Assembly (NCBI RefSeq): GCF_900639985.1
Contig: NZ_CAAAIM010000007.1
Coordinates: 177,904 to 241,903 of the forward strand
Direction: 5' to 3'
Length of the DNA stretch: 64,000 nucleotides
Source: Legionella rowbothamii
GTDB lineage: Bacteria; Pseudomonadota; Gammaproteobacteria; Legionellales; Legionellaceae
Part shown: in pieces, positions 43,573 to 53,099 of the stretch
Numbering within the stretch: the first letter of the stretch is position 1
Layout of the letters: every line of letters starts with the position of its first letter
Notes under the pieces: model-generated
The model's database searches: none
What the model was told of the DNA's origin: nothing
Seen by the model: only the letters and a program-made list of their open reading frames with translations
Position numbers and translations under genes: made by a program

Positions 43573-44880
43573 TTAAGTCTGCTGTGTTTTTAAAGACCAG
43601 GCAACAGGCACATTACGGTTAAAAAAAGAATCGCTAATGGCATAATTAACTACTGCAGCAAGCTCATCATTGATGTAAAGCAAGGGAGTACGCTCGCGCT
43701 GCCATGGCGGTACATTCCATTCCTGGAATAACTTCTTCAATTGTTTGGTTTGGCCATGCAAGAAAAATGTTTCCCCTCCTTGTCGAAAGCGAATAGATAT
43801 TTTAGCTTTTGGAGGCACTACTAGCCCCTGCTTAGCTGGCTCGGCGATCACACAAAAACCATCGATTCCCAACATTAGTGGAGAAGGAAATTCCACCCAT
43901 TCGCTGTAATTGGGTAAACATGGTGTGTCTTTTTTATCTAAATAGAGATACTGGTGATAACGACGAACCACCACCCCATCCCAATTAATTTGTGGTATTG
44001 CATCAATTCGGGCAAAAATGAGCTCATCAATCATTCGATGTAATAAAGCAGTCGAGGGAGCTTGTATTTGCCTTTTCTTTAGCCACGTCCTGAGTACATT
44101 AACACTACGTGCAAAATCTAATTGGAGAAGTGGTGTGATGCATAAGGAATCGCTTGCAGAAGATAGTTCAGGACAATCCTGTAAGGCCAAAGCATCCAAA
44201 TTACTTTTGGCCTGCTGGCAATGCAGCGCTGTGCGAGCAATATTTCCCCCGGCCCCTGGCCATTTGTCTGTGAGCAAAGGCAGGATTTTTTGGCGTAAAT
44301 AATTACGCGAGTAACTAATGTCCTGATTACTTTCATCATCAATCCAAGACAATTGCTGATACTCTGCATACTCCTCCAGCTGAACACGAGAAGTATTTAG
44401 GAATGGTCTGGCTATAGCAGCTTTACCTAAAACTCCTAGTTCGGCCATTGCAGCCAAGCCATCAACTCCAGCACCACGTAATAATTGCAGAAGCACCGTT
44501 TCCGCCTGATCATCTTGGTGATGACCTAAAACCAAGCAGTCTTTTTCCGTTAATAAAGCAGAAAACACCGCATATCGAGCAACTCGCGCTCCTTCTTCAA
44601 TATTTGCACTTCGGTCAAATTGAACTGTCTCGGAAATAAAGTTAATACCTAAATTACCGCAAAATTGTTCACAATGCTGCTGCCAAGATAAGGCATTAGA
44701 ACTTATTCCATGATTAATATGCACCGCGAGTAATTTGGGGTATAGAAAAGAATGTGAAGCAAGTGCGTGTAACAGCACCGTTGAATCAAGCCCACCACTG
44801 AAGCCTATAACTAATTTTTCAAATTGATTAAGGCGAGCGAACCAATCGGTATTTAATAATTGGGTTGGACTACGATTCAT
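43573..44880 (-). CDS. tilS: TilS, tRNA(Ile)-lysidine synthetase
   Basis: The 435-residue protein opens with the PP-loop LVIGFSGGLDSTVLLHALAS near residues 24-43 and has LGHHQDDQAETVLLQLLRGA and DESNQDISYSRNYLRQKILP. The C-terminal TilS domain follows (SIRFRQGGETFFLHGQTKQL). It changes cytidine 34 of tRNA-Ile(CAU) to lysidine, an essential step. It is downstream of accA with about 140 bases between. Confidence 0.95.
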   Translation of the reverse strand: MNRSPTQLLNTDWFARLNQFEKLVIGFSGGLDSTVLLHALASHSFLYPKLLAVHINHGISSNALSWQQHCEQFCGNLGINFISETVQFDRSANIEEGARVARYAVFSALLTEKDCLVLGHHQDDQAETVLLQLLRGAGVDGLAAMAELGVLGKAAIARPFLNTSRVQLEEYAEYQQLSWIDDESNQDISYSRNYLRQKILPLLTDKWPGAGGNIARTALHCQQAKSNLDALALQDCPELSSASDSLCITPLLQLDFARSVNVLRTWLKKRQIQAPSTALLHRMIDELIFARIDAIPQINWDGVVVRRYHQYLYLDKKDTPCLPNYSEWVEFPSPLMLGIDGFCVIAEPAKQGLVVPPKAKISIRFRQGGETFFLHGQTKQLKKLFQEWNVPPWQRERTPLLYINDELAAVVNYAISDSFFNRNVPVAWSLKTQQT

Positions 44881-44968
44881 TACTCTACCATTAAATAAAT
44901 ATGGGTTTGCTTATTGCGTCAGGATTTTTGTCACTTGATCTTCCAAGTTACTATACATCGGGCTGGGG

Positions 44969-45000
44969 AATTTCGTCATCGCACTCGCAATGACGAAATT
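44969..45000. repeat. Hairpin between accA and tilS
   Basis: AATTTCGTCAT and ATGACGAAATT form a perfect 11-bp stem with a 10-base loop. The CGCAATGACG core resembles the dispersed repeat at 51244 and 52985. Confidence 0.5.
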
Positions 45001-45022
45001 TTTATTTAAATTTGCATACTTC

Positions 45023-45976
45023 TTAACTCACAGCCCCCATAGCCATAAATTTTTGGTACCTTTTTTCAATAAGCTTATCTACAGGCATTTTCTTTAGTGC
45101 TTGCAATTCAGTTACCAATATTTCTTTTAAACGTGCAGACATTTCATCTACATTGCGATGAGCGCCGCCTAGAGGCTCAGGAACTACCCCATCAACTAAT
45201 AGATTTTCATTTATTTTATCTGCGGTAATTCGCATTGCCCGAGCAGCATCAGGGGCTTTTGCTGCATCTTTCCAAAGAATAGATGCACATCCCTCTGGAG
45301 AAATTACTGAGTAAATGCCGAATTGCAACATTAATACCTTATCACCAACCCCAATAGCTAAAGCACCACCAGAACCAGCCTCACCTGTAACGATACAAAT
45401 AATAGGTGTTTTTAATCGTGACATTACAAATAAATTGCGTGCGATTGCTTCGGACTGGTTACGCTCTTCCGCACCAATTCCAGGATAAGCCCCCGCAGTA
45501 TCGATAAAAGTAATCACCGGTAATTTGAATTTTTCAGCCATATGCATTAAACGCAATGCCTTTCTATATTCCTCCGGACGCGCCATACCAAAATTACGGT
45601 ACACTTTTTCTTTAGTACGTTTTCCTTTTTGATGTCCAAGCACCATCACTGGCTCACCATTTAAGCGGGCTAACCCACCAATAATCGCAGGAGCAGCAGA
45701 GTGGCTACGATCACCATGTAACTCTTGGAAATCAGTAAAAATACGCTCAATATAATCAGTGGTTTGAGGGCGCAAAGGATGGCGAGCCATTTGGGCAATT
45801 TGCCAAGGCTCTAAGCCAGAAAAAACTTGTGCAGTTAATTCAGAACATTTAACCTCAAGGCGAGCGATTTCTTCGCTAAGGTTTACCTCATTGTCATTAC
45901 CTACCATCCGTAGTGCTTCAATTTTCTGATTCAACTCTTCAATTGGTTGTTCAAAGTCCAAAAATTGTCGGCTCAT
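45023..45976 (-). CDS. accA: AccA, acetyl-CoA carboxylase carboxyltransferase alpha subunit
   Basis: The 317-residue protein matches AccA throughout: [20 protein letters not shown] at the start, [60 protein letters not shown] and [20 protein letters not shown], then the [16 protein letters not shown] block. It pairs with AccD to transfer carboxyl groups from biotin to acetyl-CoA, the first step of fatty-acid synthesis. It lies upstream of tilS, a usual gammaproteobacterial order. Confidence 0.97.
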   Translation of the reverse strand: MSRQFLDFEQPIEELNQKIEALRMVGNDNEVNLSEEIARLEVKCSELTAQVFSGLEPWQIAQMARHPLRPQTTDYIERIFTDFQELHGDRSHSAAPAIIGGLARLNGEPVMVLGHQKGKRTKEKVYRNFGMARPEEYRKALRLMHMAEKFKLPVITFIDTAGAYPGIGAEERNQSEAIARNLFVMSRLKTPIICIVTGEAGSGGALAIGVGDKVLMLQFGIYSVISPEGCASILWKDAAKAPDAARAMRITADKINENLLVDGVVPEPLGGAHRNVDEMSARLKEILVTELQALKKMPVDKLIEKRYQKFMAMGAVS

Positions 45977-46055
45977 TCAATACTCTTTGGTAAATTAAAA
46001 TATCATGGTATATGATAACCTATAATTACTAATTGATGCCAGATTCGACAAAAAT

Positions 46056-46796
46056 ATGATTACTACAGGGTTTGCTGATTTAGATACGGATAATTGCATA
46101 TTACATGAAAACCGAATTGACCTTTGGCAGTTTTCTTTAGCCGAAGACTTACCTAATGCAGCAGAAATATTAAATGAAGAAGAGCAAGCCCGTGCTGCCC
46201 GATTTTATTTCAGCAAACATCAACGGCGTTTTTCTACCGGACGAGTAACATTAAGGATTATTTTAGCTCGGTATTTGAACACCAGCCCTGAGCACTTAGA
46301 ATTCACATATAACTATCATGGTAAACCTAAGGTAATCAACGCTGCACGATTACAGTTTAATCTTAGCCATACTGCTGATTTAGCGTTACTCGCAGTTGGA
46401 AAAGGCTTTCCCATGGGCATTGATGTTGAAAAATATTCTGCCCGTCCTTATGAAGGAATTGCAAGGAATTCCTTTTCCGATCAAGAGTTTGCAGAATTTA
46501 GTAAGGTTCCCCGCTCATTAAAGCCGGCCGTGTTCTTCCATATCTGGTCGCAAAAAGAAGCGTTTATTAAAGCCTGCGGATTAGGGCTTGCATACCCAAC
46601 CAAAGATTTTAACGTTCCCACATCCATACCCACTCAGCAATTGGTAGATGACCCATTAAATAATATGACTTGGCAATTACGTTCATTCATGCCTGAGATA
46701 GGTTATAGTGCAGCTCTATGCTATCACCCCACAATTAGAGAAATCAGACATGGAATAATTCAGATACAACCCAATACTCCCACTCTAAGATTTTAA
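46056..46796 (+). CDS. Sfp-type 4'-phosphopantetheinyl transferase
   Basis: The 246-residue protein has the Sfp pattern: RFYFSKHQRRFSTGRVTLRI near residue 48, FNLSHTADLALLAVGKGFPM, GIDVEKYSAR (magnesium-binding Asp and Glu) and WSQKEAFIKACGLGLAYP. It attaches the phosphopantetheine arm of CoA to acyl or peptidyl carrier proteins, so it serves secondary-metabolite or lipid synthesis enzymes that lie elsewhere. It is divergent from accA and lies 4 bases upstream of birA, so the two are co-transcribed. Confidence 0.9.
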   Translation: MITTGFADLDTDNCILHENRIDLWQFSLAEDLPNAAEILNEEEQARAARFYFSKHQRRFSTGRVTLRIILARYLNTSPEHLEFTYNYHGKPKVINAARLQFNLSHTADLALLAVGKGFPMGIDVEKYSARPYEGIARNSFSDQEFAEFSKVPRSLKPAVFFHIWSQKEAFIKACGLGLAYPTKDFNVPTSIPTQQLVDDPLNNMTWQLRSFMPEIGYSAALCYHPTIREIRHGIIQIQPNTPTLRF

Positions 46797-46800
46797 TTGT

Positions 46801-47790
46801 ATGATGCAATTTACTACGGCACAAAACACCTTATTGTCTATTTTAGGTGACGGCGCGTGTCATAGTGGTTCGGCCCTAGGGAAAGCTCTAGGTATTACCC
46901 GCTCTGCTATTTGGAAGCAGATTAATCAACTTATCGACTTTGGCATTCCCATTAAGAGTATACCGCAACAAGGCTACCAACTTCCGAATCCGCTCATTTT
47001 GTTAAATGAGCAACGCATTAGCGAGCATTTGCAAGCAAAACAACTTAACAGCTCGTTTAAAATGCATTTATTTACTTCCGTCGATTCTACGAATCGTTTT
47101 TTAAAAGACTTACCCCCTAGCAATCAACTGGAGCTATGTTGCGCGGAAGTTCAGACCCAAGGTAGAGGGCGTTTTGGAAGGCAATGGCACTCCCCTTTTG
47201 GCGAAAATATTTATTGCTCGAGTCGTTGGAATCTGAATTATGATCTAAGCAAACTTTCAGGTTTAAGCCTAATCACCAGCCTGGCCATATTAAATACCTT
47301 AAATGAGTTTCACTTAGCAACCGATGTAAAAATTAAATGGCCTAATGATATTTATTGGGCTGATAAGAAGCTATGTGGCAGTTTAATTGAAATTTTGGCT
47401 GAATCGAATGGCAACGCCCAAGTTATTATTGGCATTGGCTTGAATGTTAACACCGACACAGAAAAGCACTCTCTTCCTGATAAACCCTGGTGCTCCCTCT
47501 ATGAAATGACCCAGCACTATTTTGACCGTAACCTATTAATTTCTGGGCTCATTAAAAATCTAGAACGTTACCTAAATAAATTTATTCAAACCGACTTAAA
47601 TGCCTTTATGGAGGAGTGGAATCAATCCGATTACTTGGCAGGTAAGTACATTCACATTACTCAAGCACAGGGGGTTTTGGCCGGCAAAGCTTGTGGAATT
47701 AACTCTATGGGGCAACTGATACTCGAAGACGATTTTGGTATAAAGCATCTGCTTTCATCTGGAGACACTACGTTACAAAGAAGGGAATGA
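46801..47790 (+). CDS. birA: BirA, biotin operon repressor and biotin-protein ligase
   Basis: The 329-residue protein has an N-terminal winged helix (GDGACHSGSALGKALGITRS near residues 16-35) and a C-terminal biotin ligase domain (TSVDSTNRFL, QTQGRGRFGRQWHSPFGENI and KWPNDIYWADKKLCGSLIEI). The GRGRxG loop and the KWPND motif are the catalytic signatures. It charges biotin onto AccB and represses biotin genes. The start is the first of two adjacent ATG codons, next to the end of the phosphopantetheinyl transferase gene. Confidence 0.95.
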   Translation: MMQFTTAQNTLLSILGDGACHSGSALGKALGITRSAIWKQINQLIDFGIPIKSIPQQGYQLPNPLILLNEQRISEHLQAKQLNSSFKMHLFTSVDSTNRFLKDLPPSNQLELCCAEVQTQGRGRFGRQWHSPFGENIYCSSRWNLNYDLSKLSGLSLITSLAILNTLNEFHLATDVKIKWPNDIYWADKKLCGSLIEILAESNGNAQVIIGIGLNVNTDTEKHSLPDKPWCSLYEMTQHYFDRNLLISGLIKNLERYLNKFIQTDLNAFMEEWNQSDYLAGKYIHITQAQGVLAGKACGINSMGQLILEDDFGIKHLLSSGDTTLQRRE

Positions 47791-47858
47791 AGGAAAAAAT
47801 AAGGTTCGTCCCGAGCATTTTTAGGTGCTCGGAACTGGATGACTGCGAGGAAATTGAT

Positions 47859-48053
47859 TTATACCGTTGTTTCAGAATCGTCTGATTGTTTTTCTTGTTG
47901 TATACGTAAATAAATTTCTTCGCGGTGTACAGATACATCTTTTGGCGCATTAATACCCAAACGAACTTGGTTACCTTTTACACCTAAAACAGTAATATTA
48001 ACGTCATCACCGATAATTAGTGTTTCGCCTATGCGACGAGTCAAAATTAACAT
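47859..48053 (-). CDS. csrA: CsrA, RNA-binding carbon storage regulator
   Basis: The 64-residue protein is a full Csr[21 protein letters not shown] at residues 1-20, then [20 protein letters not shown] and REEIYLRIQ. Residues known to contact RNA in the family (Arg near 6-7, VSVHREEI) are conserved. It binds GGA motifs in leader RNAs and governs the switch between replication and transmission in Legionella. AGGGAG before the ATG supports the start. A longer tail than E. coli CsrA ([11 protein letters not shown]) is seen. Confidence 0.97.
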   Translation of the reverse strand: MLILTRRIGETLIIGDDVNITVLGVKGNQVRLGINAPKDVSVHREEIYLRIQQEKQSDDSETTV

Positions 48054-48252
48054 AACAAAATCTCCCTAACAAAGTAGTCACTCGCTTCTCCATAGTACAT
48101 CCATGGTTGTTCTTTGCAACTACAAGATAACTAAAAATAAAGCAATATTCAATTCACGGGTATTATTGTACACCTTTATTATTAACAAAGTATTAAGGAA
48201 AGCTTTAATCCATCTTACTTTATAAATGGAAAATTGGAATTTTTCAATAAAT

Positions 48253-49275
48253 TCAAGAGCTAAACTCAGAACGAAACATAGGAAAAATTTTTTCAATTAA
48301 ACAATAAACAAGTACAACAAGGCCTATCTGCAATAATATAACATAAAAGGGTATAAAGATGTCCATATTAAGCAGAATAACTAAAATAAAAAAAGAAGTA
48401 TTCAAAACTAATTGCCCTAACAATATGATCGGAACAGTAATACCTGACTGTCTTAATCGTTGATAAGCATGTTTTCTATGTGGCGTTGACCATTTTTCTT
48501 TGCGAAGTATGCGACGGATCAATGTCAATGTAGCATCAAAAAGAAAGAGGCTATTTAACATAAACCAAAACAAAATTGGAATTTGAAATTTTTGCTGCCC
48601 AATAAGAGCAATACAAAAACTGATTAAACCTAATGTGGCACTTCCAACGTCCCCCATAAACAACTTGGCAGGTGGAAAATTAAACATCAAAAACCCAGCA
48701 AGCCCTGCAGCCAGAACCAAACAGAATCCTTGATAAAATGAAGCCCCATGCAATGCAAACAAAACAGCATAAGAACCGCACAAGAATAAAGCTTGAGAGG
48801 CACAAAAACCGTCAAGACCGTCCATAAAATTAAAATGATTAATTGACCAAAGAACGAGTAGGAAAATCAAAGGAATGATGAGGAAAGAGTAGGAAATTGA
48901 AAAAAAGCCAAAATCCAATTGCACTGGTTTCATAAACCATGCAACAAGAGCAGCTGCAACGCATTGAACGAGAAAGCGTGGCTTTACTGGCAAATTAAAT
49001 AAATCATCCCCAAAACTCAAAGCCGCAATCATCAGAATGCTCAGCATAAAAATCAATTGCTCATGAAATGGAGTGTGGGTTAAATAGCAAAGAACCGGCA
49101 TTGATATGAGAGACAACCCAATAAATATTATCCCCCCTCCTCTAACCGTAGGTTTAGAATGCATGGAGCGGTTATTAGGCTTGTCCATTAAGCGAGTATC
49201 CTGAGCCATACGGCAGAATAACTGCGTTAAAATTATTGAACACGCTAAAAAAAAGATACTAAGAGCCAAATTCAC
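48253..49275 (-). CDS. WecA/WbpL-type polyprenyl-phosphate sugar-1-phosphate transferase
   Basis: The 340-residue protein has about 11 helices. It carries the MraY/WecA family signatures RGGGIIFIGL near residue 48, FGDDLFNLPVKPRFLVQ near 90, NHFNFMDGLDGFCASQALFL near 150 and FMGDVGSATLGLI near 208; the Asp residues are those that bind magnesium and substrate. It attaches a sugar phosphate to undecaprenyl phosphate, starting an O-antigen or similar glycan. It overlaps the epimerase gene by 17 bases, so they form one unit. Confidence 0.92.
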   Translation of the reverse strand: MNLALSIFFLACSIILTQLFCRMAQDTRLMDKPNNRSMHSKPTVRGGGIIFIGLSLISMPVLCYLTHTPFHEQLIFMLSILMIAALSFGDDLFNLPVKPRFLVQCVAAALVAWFMKPVQLDFGFFSISYSFLIIPLIFLLVLWSINHFNFMDGLDGFCASQALFLCGSYAVLFALHGASFYQGFCLVLAAGLAGFLMFNFPPAKLFMGDVGSATLGLISFCIALIGQQKFQIPILFWFMLNSLFLFDATLTLIRRILRKEKWSTPHRKHAYQRLRQSGITVPIILLGQLVLNTSFFILVILLNMDIFIPFYVILLQIGLVVLVYCLIEKIFPMFRSEFSS

Positions 49276-50215
49276 ATTGATACCATTTCACAGTTTCTCT
49301 TAACCCCTCAGTAGCAGTTACTGGAGGAACCCAATTCAATTGCGATTTTATTTTATTGTTACTTACTTCTAACGAGCCAAACAAGCGCCTATTAATATTT
49401 TTCTTACCGCACAAAGCAAATGAAAACGACATTAAACTCACGGGAACAGGCAGTAATCTAGAGGCCTTGCCCATTTCTTTACCTATAGTGCTCATCATTT
49501 GGGTTAGTGATAGTGAGTCATCATCGGCCACTAAGTAGGTTTGGTTGGCAGCATTAGGATGAGTGACTACCGTACACAAAGCGGAAACCAAATTCTCAAT
49601 ATAAACTAAGCTACGGCTATTTTTTACTCGGCCAAAAGGCAACGGTAGTCCTTTACGTACCAAGTGTAACATTTTCAAAAAATTGGCCTTAACTTCAGGA
49701 CCATAAATAAGCGGGGGTCTAATAATGACAACTTCTAAGCCAGTATTTTGACTAATGGCTTGCAAATATTGTTCTGCATACAACTTGCTTTGTCCATATG
49801 GATCGTCAGGTTGAGCAATACTCTCCTCAGTAAAGGGGGTATTTTTTAAGGTGAACTCACCATTTACTTTAATAGAGCTCAAAAAAACAAACCGTTTCAC
49901 ATGGTGTTGAGCAGCCTGATTTGCAAGGTTTCTTGTGGCAATGCTATTAATTTTGCAATAGTCATCCCTCGCTGAGGCAGATGTTTCTTTCATTACATGC
50001 ACCCGAGCCGCAAGATGAATTACCACATCAATATCGACAAGTGCTTCACTCCAATCCGGATCATCTTCTAATTTATTAACGACAACTTGTTCGGTCTTCA
50101 GCCAATCCACTTTTTTGGATACAGCGCAACGTACTTTATGCCCAGCAGAAATAAGCGCTGGTACTAAACGTTTGCCCACAAAGCCAGTAGCTCCAGTAAC
50201 TAATATCTTAGACAT
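49259..50215 (-). CDS. NAD-dependent sugar epimerase/dehydratase (SDR)
   Basis: The 318-residue protein starts with the Rossmann motif ILVTGATGFVGKRLVPALIS, followed by VVIHLAARVHVMKE near residue 65, FLSSIKVNGE and YGQSKLYAEQYL with the catalytic Tyr-Lys pair. This is the extended SDR family of nucleotide-sugar epimerases/reductases such as WbpK, which with WbpL and WbpM makes the initial FucNAc/QuiNAc-type sugar of O-antigens. Its overlap with the WecA/WbpL-like gene points to that role. The third enzyme (WbpM-like) is at 21065. Confidence 0.88.
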   Translation of the reverse strand: MSKILVTGATGFVGKRLVPALISAGHKVRCAVSKKVDWLKTEQVVVNKLEDDPDWSEALVDIDVVIHLAARVHVMKETSASARDDYCKINSIATRNLANQAAQHHVKRFVFLSSIKVNGEFTLKNTPFTEESIAQPDDPYGQSKLYAEQYLQAISQNTGLEVVIIRPPLIYGPEVKANFLKMLHLVRKGLPLPFGRVKNSRSLVYIENLVSALCTVVTHPNAANQTYLVADDDSLSLTQMMSTIGKEMGKASRLLPVPVSLMSFSFALCGKKNINRRLFGSLEVSNNKIKSQLNWVPPVTATEGLRETVKWYQCEFGS

Positions 50216-50384
50216 AATTTACCCTAACCATAAATTAATGGACTTAACCGCAACCGCACACTCTATACCACCCTCATAAATAATTACAAGAAAAATAACA
50301 ATAATTTTTCATCATACAGCAGTCGCAAAACGCCCTAATTTAGGGATATACTTACCAGTATCATTTTTAAATTTGGAATTTTGC

Positions 50385-51203
50385 ATGTCCTTGAAGGCCA
50401 TGTATAACGAAATCGCTGAGAATTATGCCACTGCTAATCGCTTTGGAGCAATTAGCAAGAGTCATCAAGTAGCCATAGAACAGATGCAGAAATTTTATCT
50501 GGGGATGAAACCTCATTATAAAGTTCTTGATCTAGGGGTTGGTGATGGTGCATTTTTAAAAAAACTACAACATGCCATGCCGTTAGCAGAATTTACCGGC
50601 ATTGATGTTTCTTCAGAAATGTTGCGACGTGCCAAAGAAATACTGCCTTTAGTTACCATTGAATGCAGTGCCGCGCATGCAAGTAAATTCTTGCCCGCAC
50701 ACAGTCAGGATTTAATTTTAGCTCATTTTATTAATGCCTATATACCCATTAATATTTTGTTTAATGAAGCTAAAATGCTAGCCCGGGCAAATGGTCACTT
50801 TTCAATGATCACCACAACCTATGATTCATTTCCTATAGCACAACAACAATTAGCAGAGTTTATCTCACAAGATTCAATTTTAAGCAGTGTAGTTGGCCAT
50901 TATTATAAATCGATCGTAAAAAATACCACTGTGGCAGCGAATAATGATGAATTAATGTTAGCCTTTAAAGAGCACCAATTTCAAGTTATTGATCATCAGC
51001 GCTTGGAAATTCCTATTACATTGAATAATATTGATGAACTGGCTCTTTTCGGCATTGAGGGAACCTGGTTTCTGAATAGTTTATCCATTCGTATGTTGCC
51101 TAAAAACTTTCTCCTGCAGCGACTTAAACGCCTTTTTAGTAAAATATTCACTTTTCCTTATCATGATACCCACATAATAGATGTAGTTCTCGCAAAGAAG
51201 TGA
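50385..51203 (+). CDS. SAM-dependent methyltransferase (class I)
   Basis: The ATG at 50385 (preceded by GGA 8 bases upstream) is chosen over the TTG at 50373; the product has 272 residues. The motif VLDLGVGDGAFLKKL near residues 45-60 is the SAM-binding loop. FTGIDVSSEMLRRAKE and ILAHFINAYIP follow in the expected order. The later half is unlike the common small-molecule families, so the substrate is not assigned. It stands alone between the epimerase operon (divergent) and the peptide transporter. Confidence 0.82.
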   Translation: MSLKAMYNEIAENYATANRFGAISKSHQVAIEQMQKFYLGMKPHYKVLDLGVGDGAFLKKLQHAMPLAEFTGIDVSSEMLRRAKEILPLVTIECSAAHASKFLPAHSQDLILAHFINAYIPINILFNEAKMLARANGHFSMITTTYDSFPIAQQQLAEFISQDSILSSVVGHYYKSIVKNTTVAANNDELMLAFKEHQFQVIDHQRLEIPITLNNIDELALFGIEGTWFLNSLSIRMLPKNFLLQRLKRLFSKIFTFPYHDTHIIDVVLAKK

Positions 51204-51243
51204 TAATCTGGATTTAGTACGTGTTCACAAGGTATGTACATTT

Positions 51244-51322
51244 TGTCATTGCATGCCTTAACGAAACAATCCATTTATGATGATTACTCTTTCTGGATTG
51301 CTTCACTTCATTCGCAATGACG
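51244..51322. repeat. Dispersed inverted-repeat element, copy 1
   Basis: It ends in TTGCTTCACTTCATTCGCAATGACG at 51298-51322 and begins TGTCATTGCATGCCTTAACG, an imperfect complement. The 25-base end is identical to the end of the copy at 52985-53058. It lies between the methyltransferase and peptide transporter genes. Confidence 0.6.
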
Positions 51323-51424
51323 ATGTCAGCTGGGCTGTTCAGTTGACCTCATTAGATGAACACTTACAAAGGATGACGTAACCTTATTGCTGTACATGAT
51401 TAATTATCAATGATGAGGTGGGAA

Positions 51425-52927
51425 ATGATTTCTCAAGAAGTAAAAGACTGCTTACCTGAATTAGATCTGCGACAGAAGCAAACCAATAATATCGTTTTTA
51501 TTACCTTCTGGAGCCAATTCTCTGTTTATGCATTAAATACCATTTTAATTCTATTTCTGACTCGCCCTCTACTGTCTAAAGGACTAGGTTATAGCCAAGC
51601 CAAAGCTTACGCCTTTATTGGGGTTGCCCATGCCGCAGGTTATTTAATGCCAATGTTAGGTGGGTATATGGCAGATACAGTTGTTGGGGTAAGACGCTCG
51701 ATACTTCTTGGTAGCGTAATGCTAGCCTTTGCTTACTTGCTCATGATGCTTAGTGGCTATACGGTAAACACCTTGGGCGATCAATTATTTATTGCCGCTT
51801 ATGCTTTTATTCCAGCAACAAACTCATTATTAATGGGCACCTCCTCCAGTATGGTTTCTCATATTTATGCAGATAATGCCATCAAGGCAAAATCTGCAAT
51901 GACTTATTATTACATTGCTATTAACGTAGGAGCTCTACTCGCTACATTAATCGCACCTGCTTTACTAGAAAGCCGTTTTGGTCCTCTTTCTATTCTGACC
52001 ATTGCCTTTATAGGAAAATCCATTGCGGCGTTAAACTTCGCCAATCGCTATTTTATTTATGATAATGTGGTTTGGGGAAAAGATTTATGTAAATTATCGC
52101 GCTCCGGAATACTTCGCCTTATCGCCTATATTGTAGTTATATACCTGCTAACCCTCTATGCGTTTTCGCATGTTTATATCGCCAGCACGTTAATTGCGGT
52201 AGGTAGTAGCATGGGTATATTGTGGTTTTTGAAAAAGACTATCCGTCTTAGTGGCCCCACCCGTGATAAACAGATGATTGCTATTTTACTGGTTGTTGAG
52301 GCTATCGTATTTTTTGTTATTTATAACCAAATGAATAGCACGCTCATTCTTTTTGCCCAAAATAATTCAGACCATAATTTATGGGGCATCACTGTTTCAC
52401 CTGCTCATTACCAAATATTAAATCCCCTTTTAATTTTGGCAATCGGGAGCCAACTTCCCCGTTTCTATAAGATGGTCCCCCGATTTACAATTCCCTACCA
52501 ATTTGCAGCCGGTGTTTTTCTTGCAGGACTTGCCTTATTAGTCATGACATTTTCAGCGCATAGAGCAGTAGATGGAATAGTAAATGGTAATTATATAGCC
52601 CTAACCTACATTTTAATTTCCATTGCCGAATTATGGGTCAGTGCTATTGGTTTAAGTATGATTGGTTTGTATTGCGATCAAAAATCCATCGCCTTTGCTA
52701 TGGGGGTTTGGTATCTAGCCAGCTCCCTTGCTCATGCCATATCTGGCCGGCTGGCAGGTTGGGTGGCAATCCCGGTAACAATTAATTCACCGGGGGAAAG
52801 TTTGCCCTATTATAAGGATTATTACCTTACTTTAGGAGTCAGCGCCATCGTATTAAGTAGCTTTATGTATCTGGCGGCTTATTGTTTACAAAAATTAATG
52901 AAAAAACGAGGAATTATTTTAGCGTAG
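51425..52927 (+). CDS. POT-family proton-dependent peptide transporter
   Basis: Start at the ATG at 51425, preceded by GAGGTGGG; the ORF extends five codons further upstream. The 500-residue protein has 12-14 helices. POT/PTR family features are FITFWSQFSVYALNTILILF near residue 25, YAFIGVAHAAGYLMPMLGGY and ADTVVGVRRSILLGS (the GGxxAD motif), with FVIYNQMNSTLILFAQNN in the second half. The ExxER motif of the first helix is changed: the usual ERFSYY region reads WSQFSVYAL. It probably imports di- or tripeptides. Confidence 0.9.
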   Translation: MISQEVKDCLPELDLRQKQTNNIVFITFWSQFSVYALNTILILFLTRPLLSKGLGYSQAKAYAFIGVAHAAGYLMPMLGGYMADTVVGVRRSILLGSVMLAFAYLLMMLSGYTVNTLGDQLFIAAYAFIPATNSLLMGTSSSMVSHIYADNAIKAKSAMTYYYIAINVGALLATLIAPALLESRFGPLSILTIAFIGKSIAALNFANRYFIYDNVVWGKDLCKLSRSGILRLIAYIVVIYLLTLYAFSHVYIASTLIAVGSSMGILWFLKKTIRLSGPTRDKQMIAILLVVEAIVFFVIYNQMNSTLILFAQNNSDHNLWGITVSPAHYQILNPLLILAIGSQLPRFYKMVPRFTIPYQFAAGVFLAGLALLVMTFSAHRAVDGIVNGNYIALTYILISIAELWVSAIGLSMIGLYCDQKSIAFAMGVWYLASSLAHAISGRLAGWVAIPVTINSPGESLPYYKDYYLTLGVSAIVLSSFMYLAAYCLQKLMKKRGIILA

Positions 52928-52984
52928 GTTATTTATTACATTAAGAGCATTAAAGACCCGGATAATTCATATTATGTGTAAACT

Positions 52985-53058
52985 CCGTCATTGTGACGAA
53001 GCAACCCAGGAGTTCAAAGCATAGAGCGCTGGGTTGCTTCACTTCATTCGCAATGACG
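52985..53058. repeat. Dispersed inverted-repeat element, copy 2
   Basis: CGTCATTGTGACGAAGCAACCCA is answered by TGGGTTGCTTCACTTCATTC plus GCAATGACG, an imperfect palindrome with a loop near GAGTTCAAAGCATAGAGC. It is related to the copy at 51244-51322 and lies between the peptide transporter (ends 52927) and lipA (ends 53100), where it may also terminate both. Confidence 0.65.
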
Positions 53059-53099
53059 GCGGTTTATCATACAAATAAATTAAAGTACGATTCAAGTTT

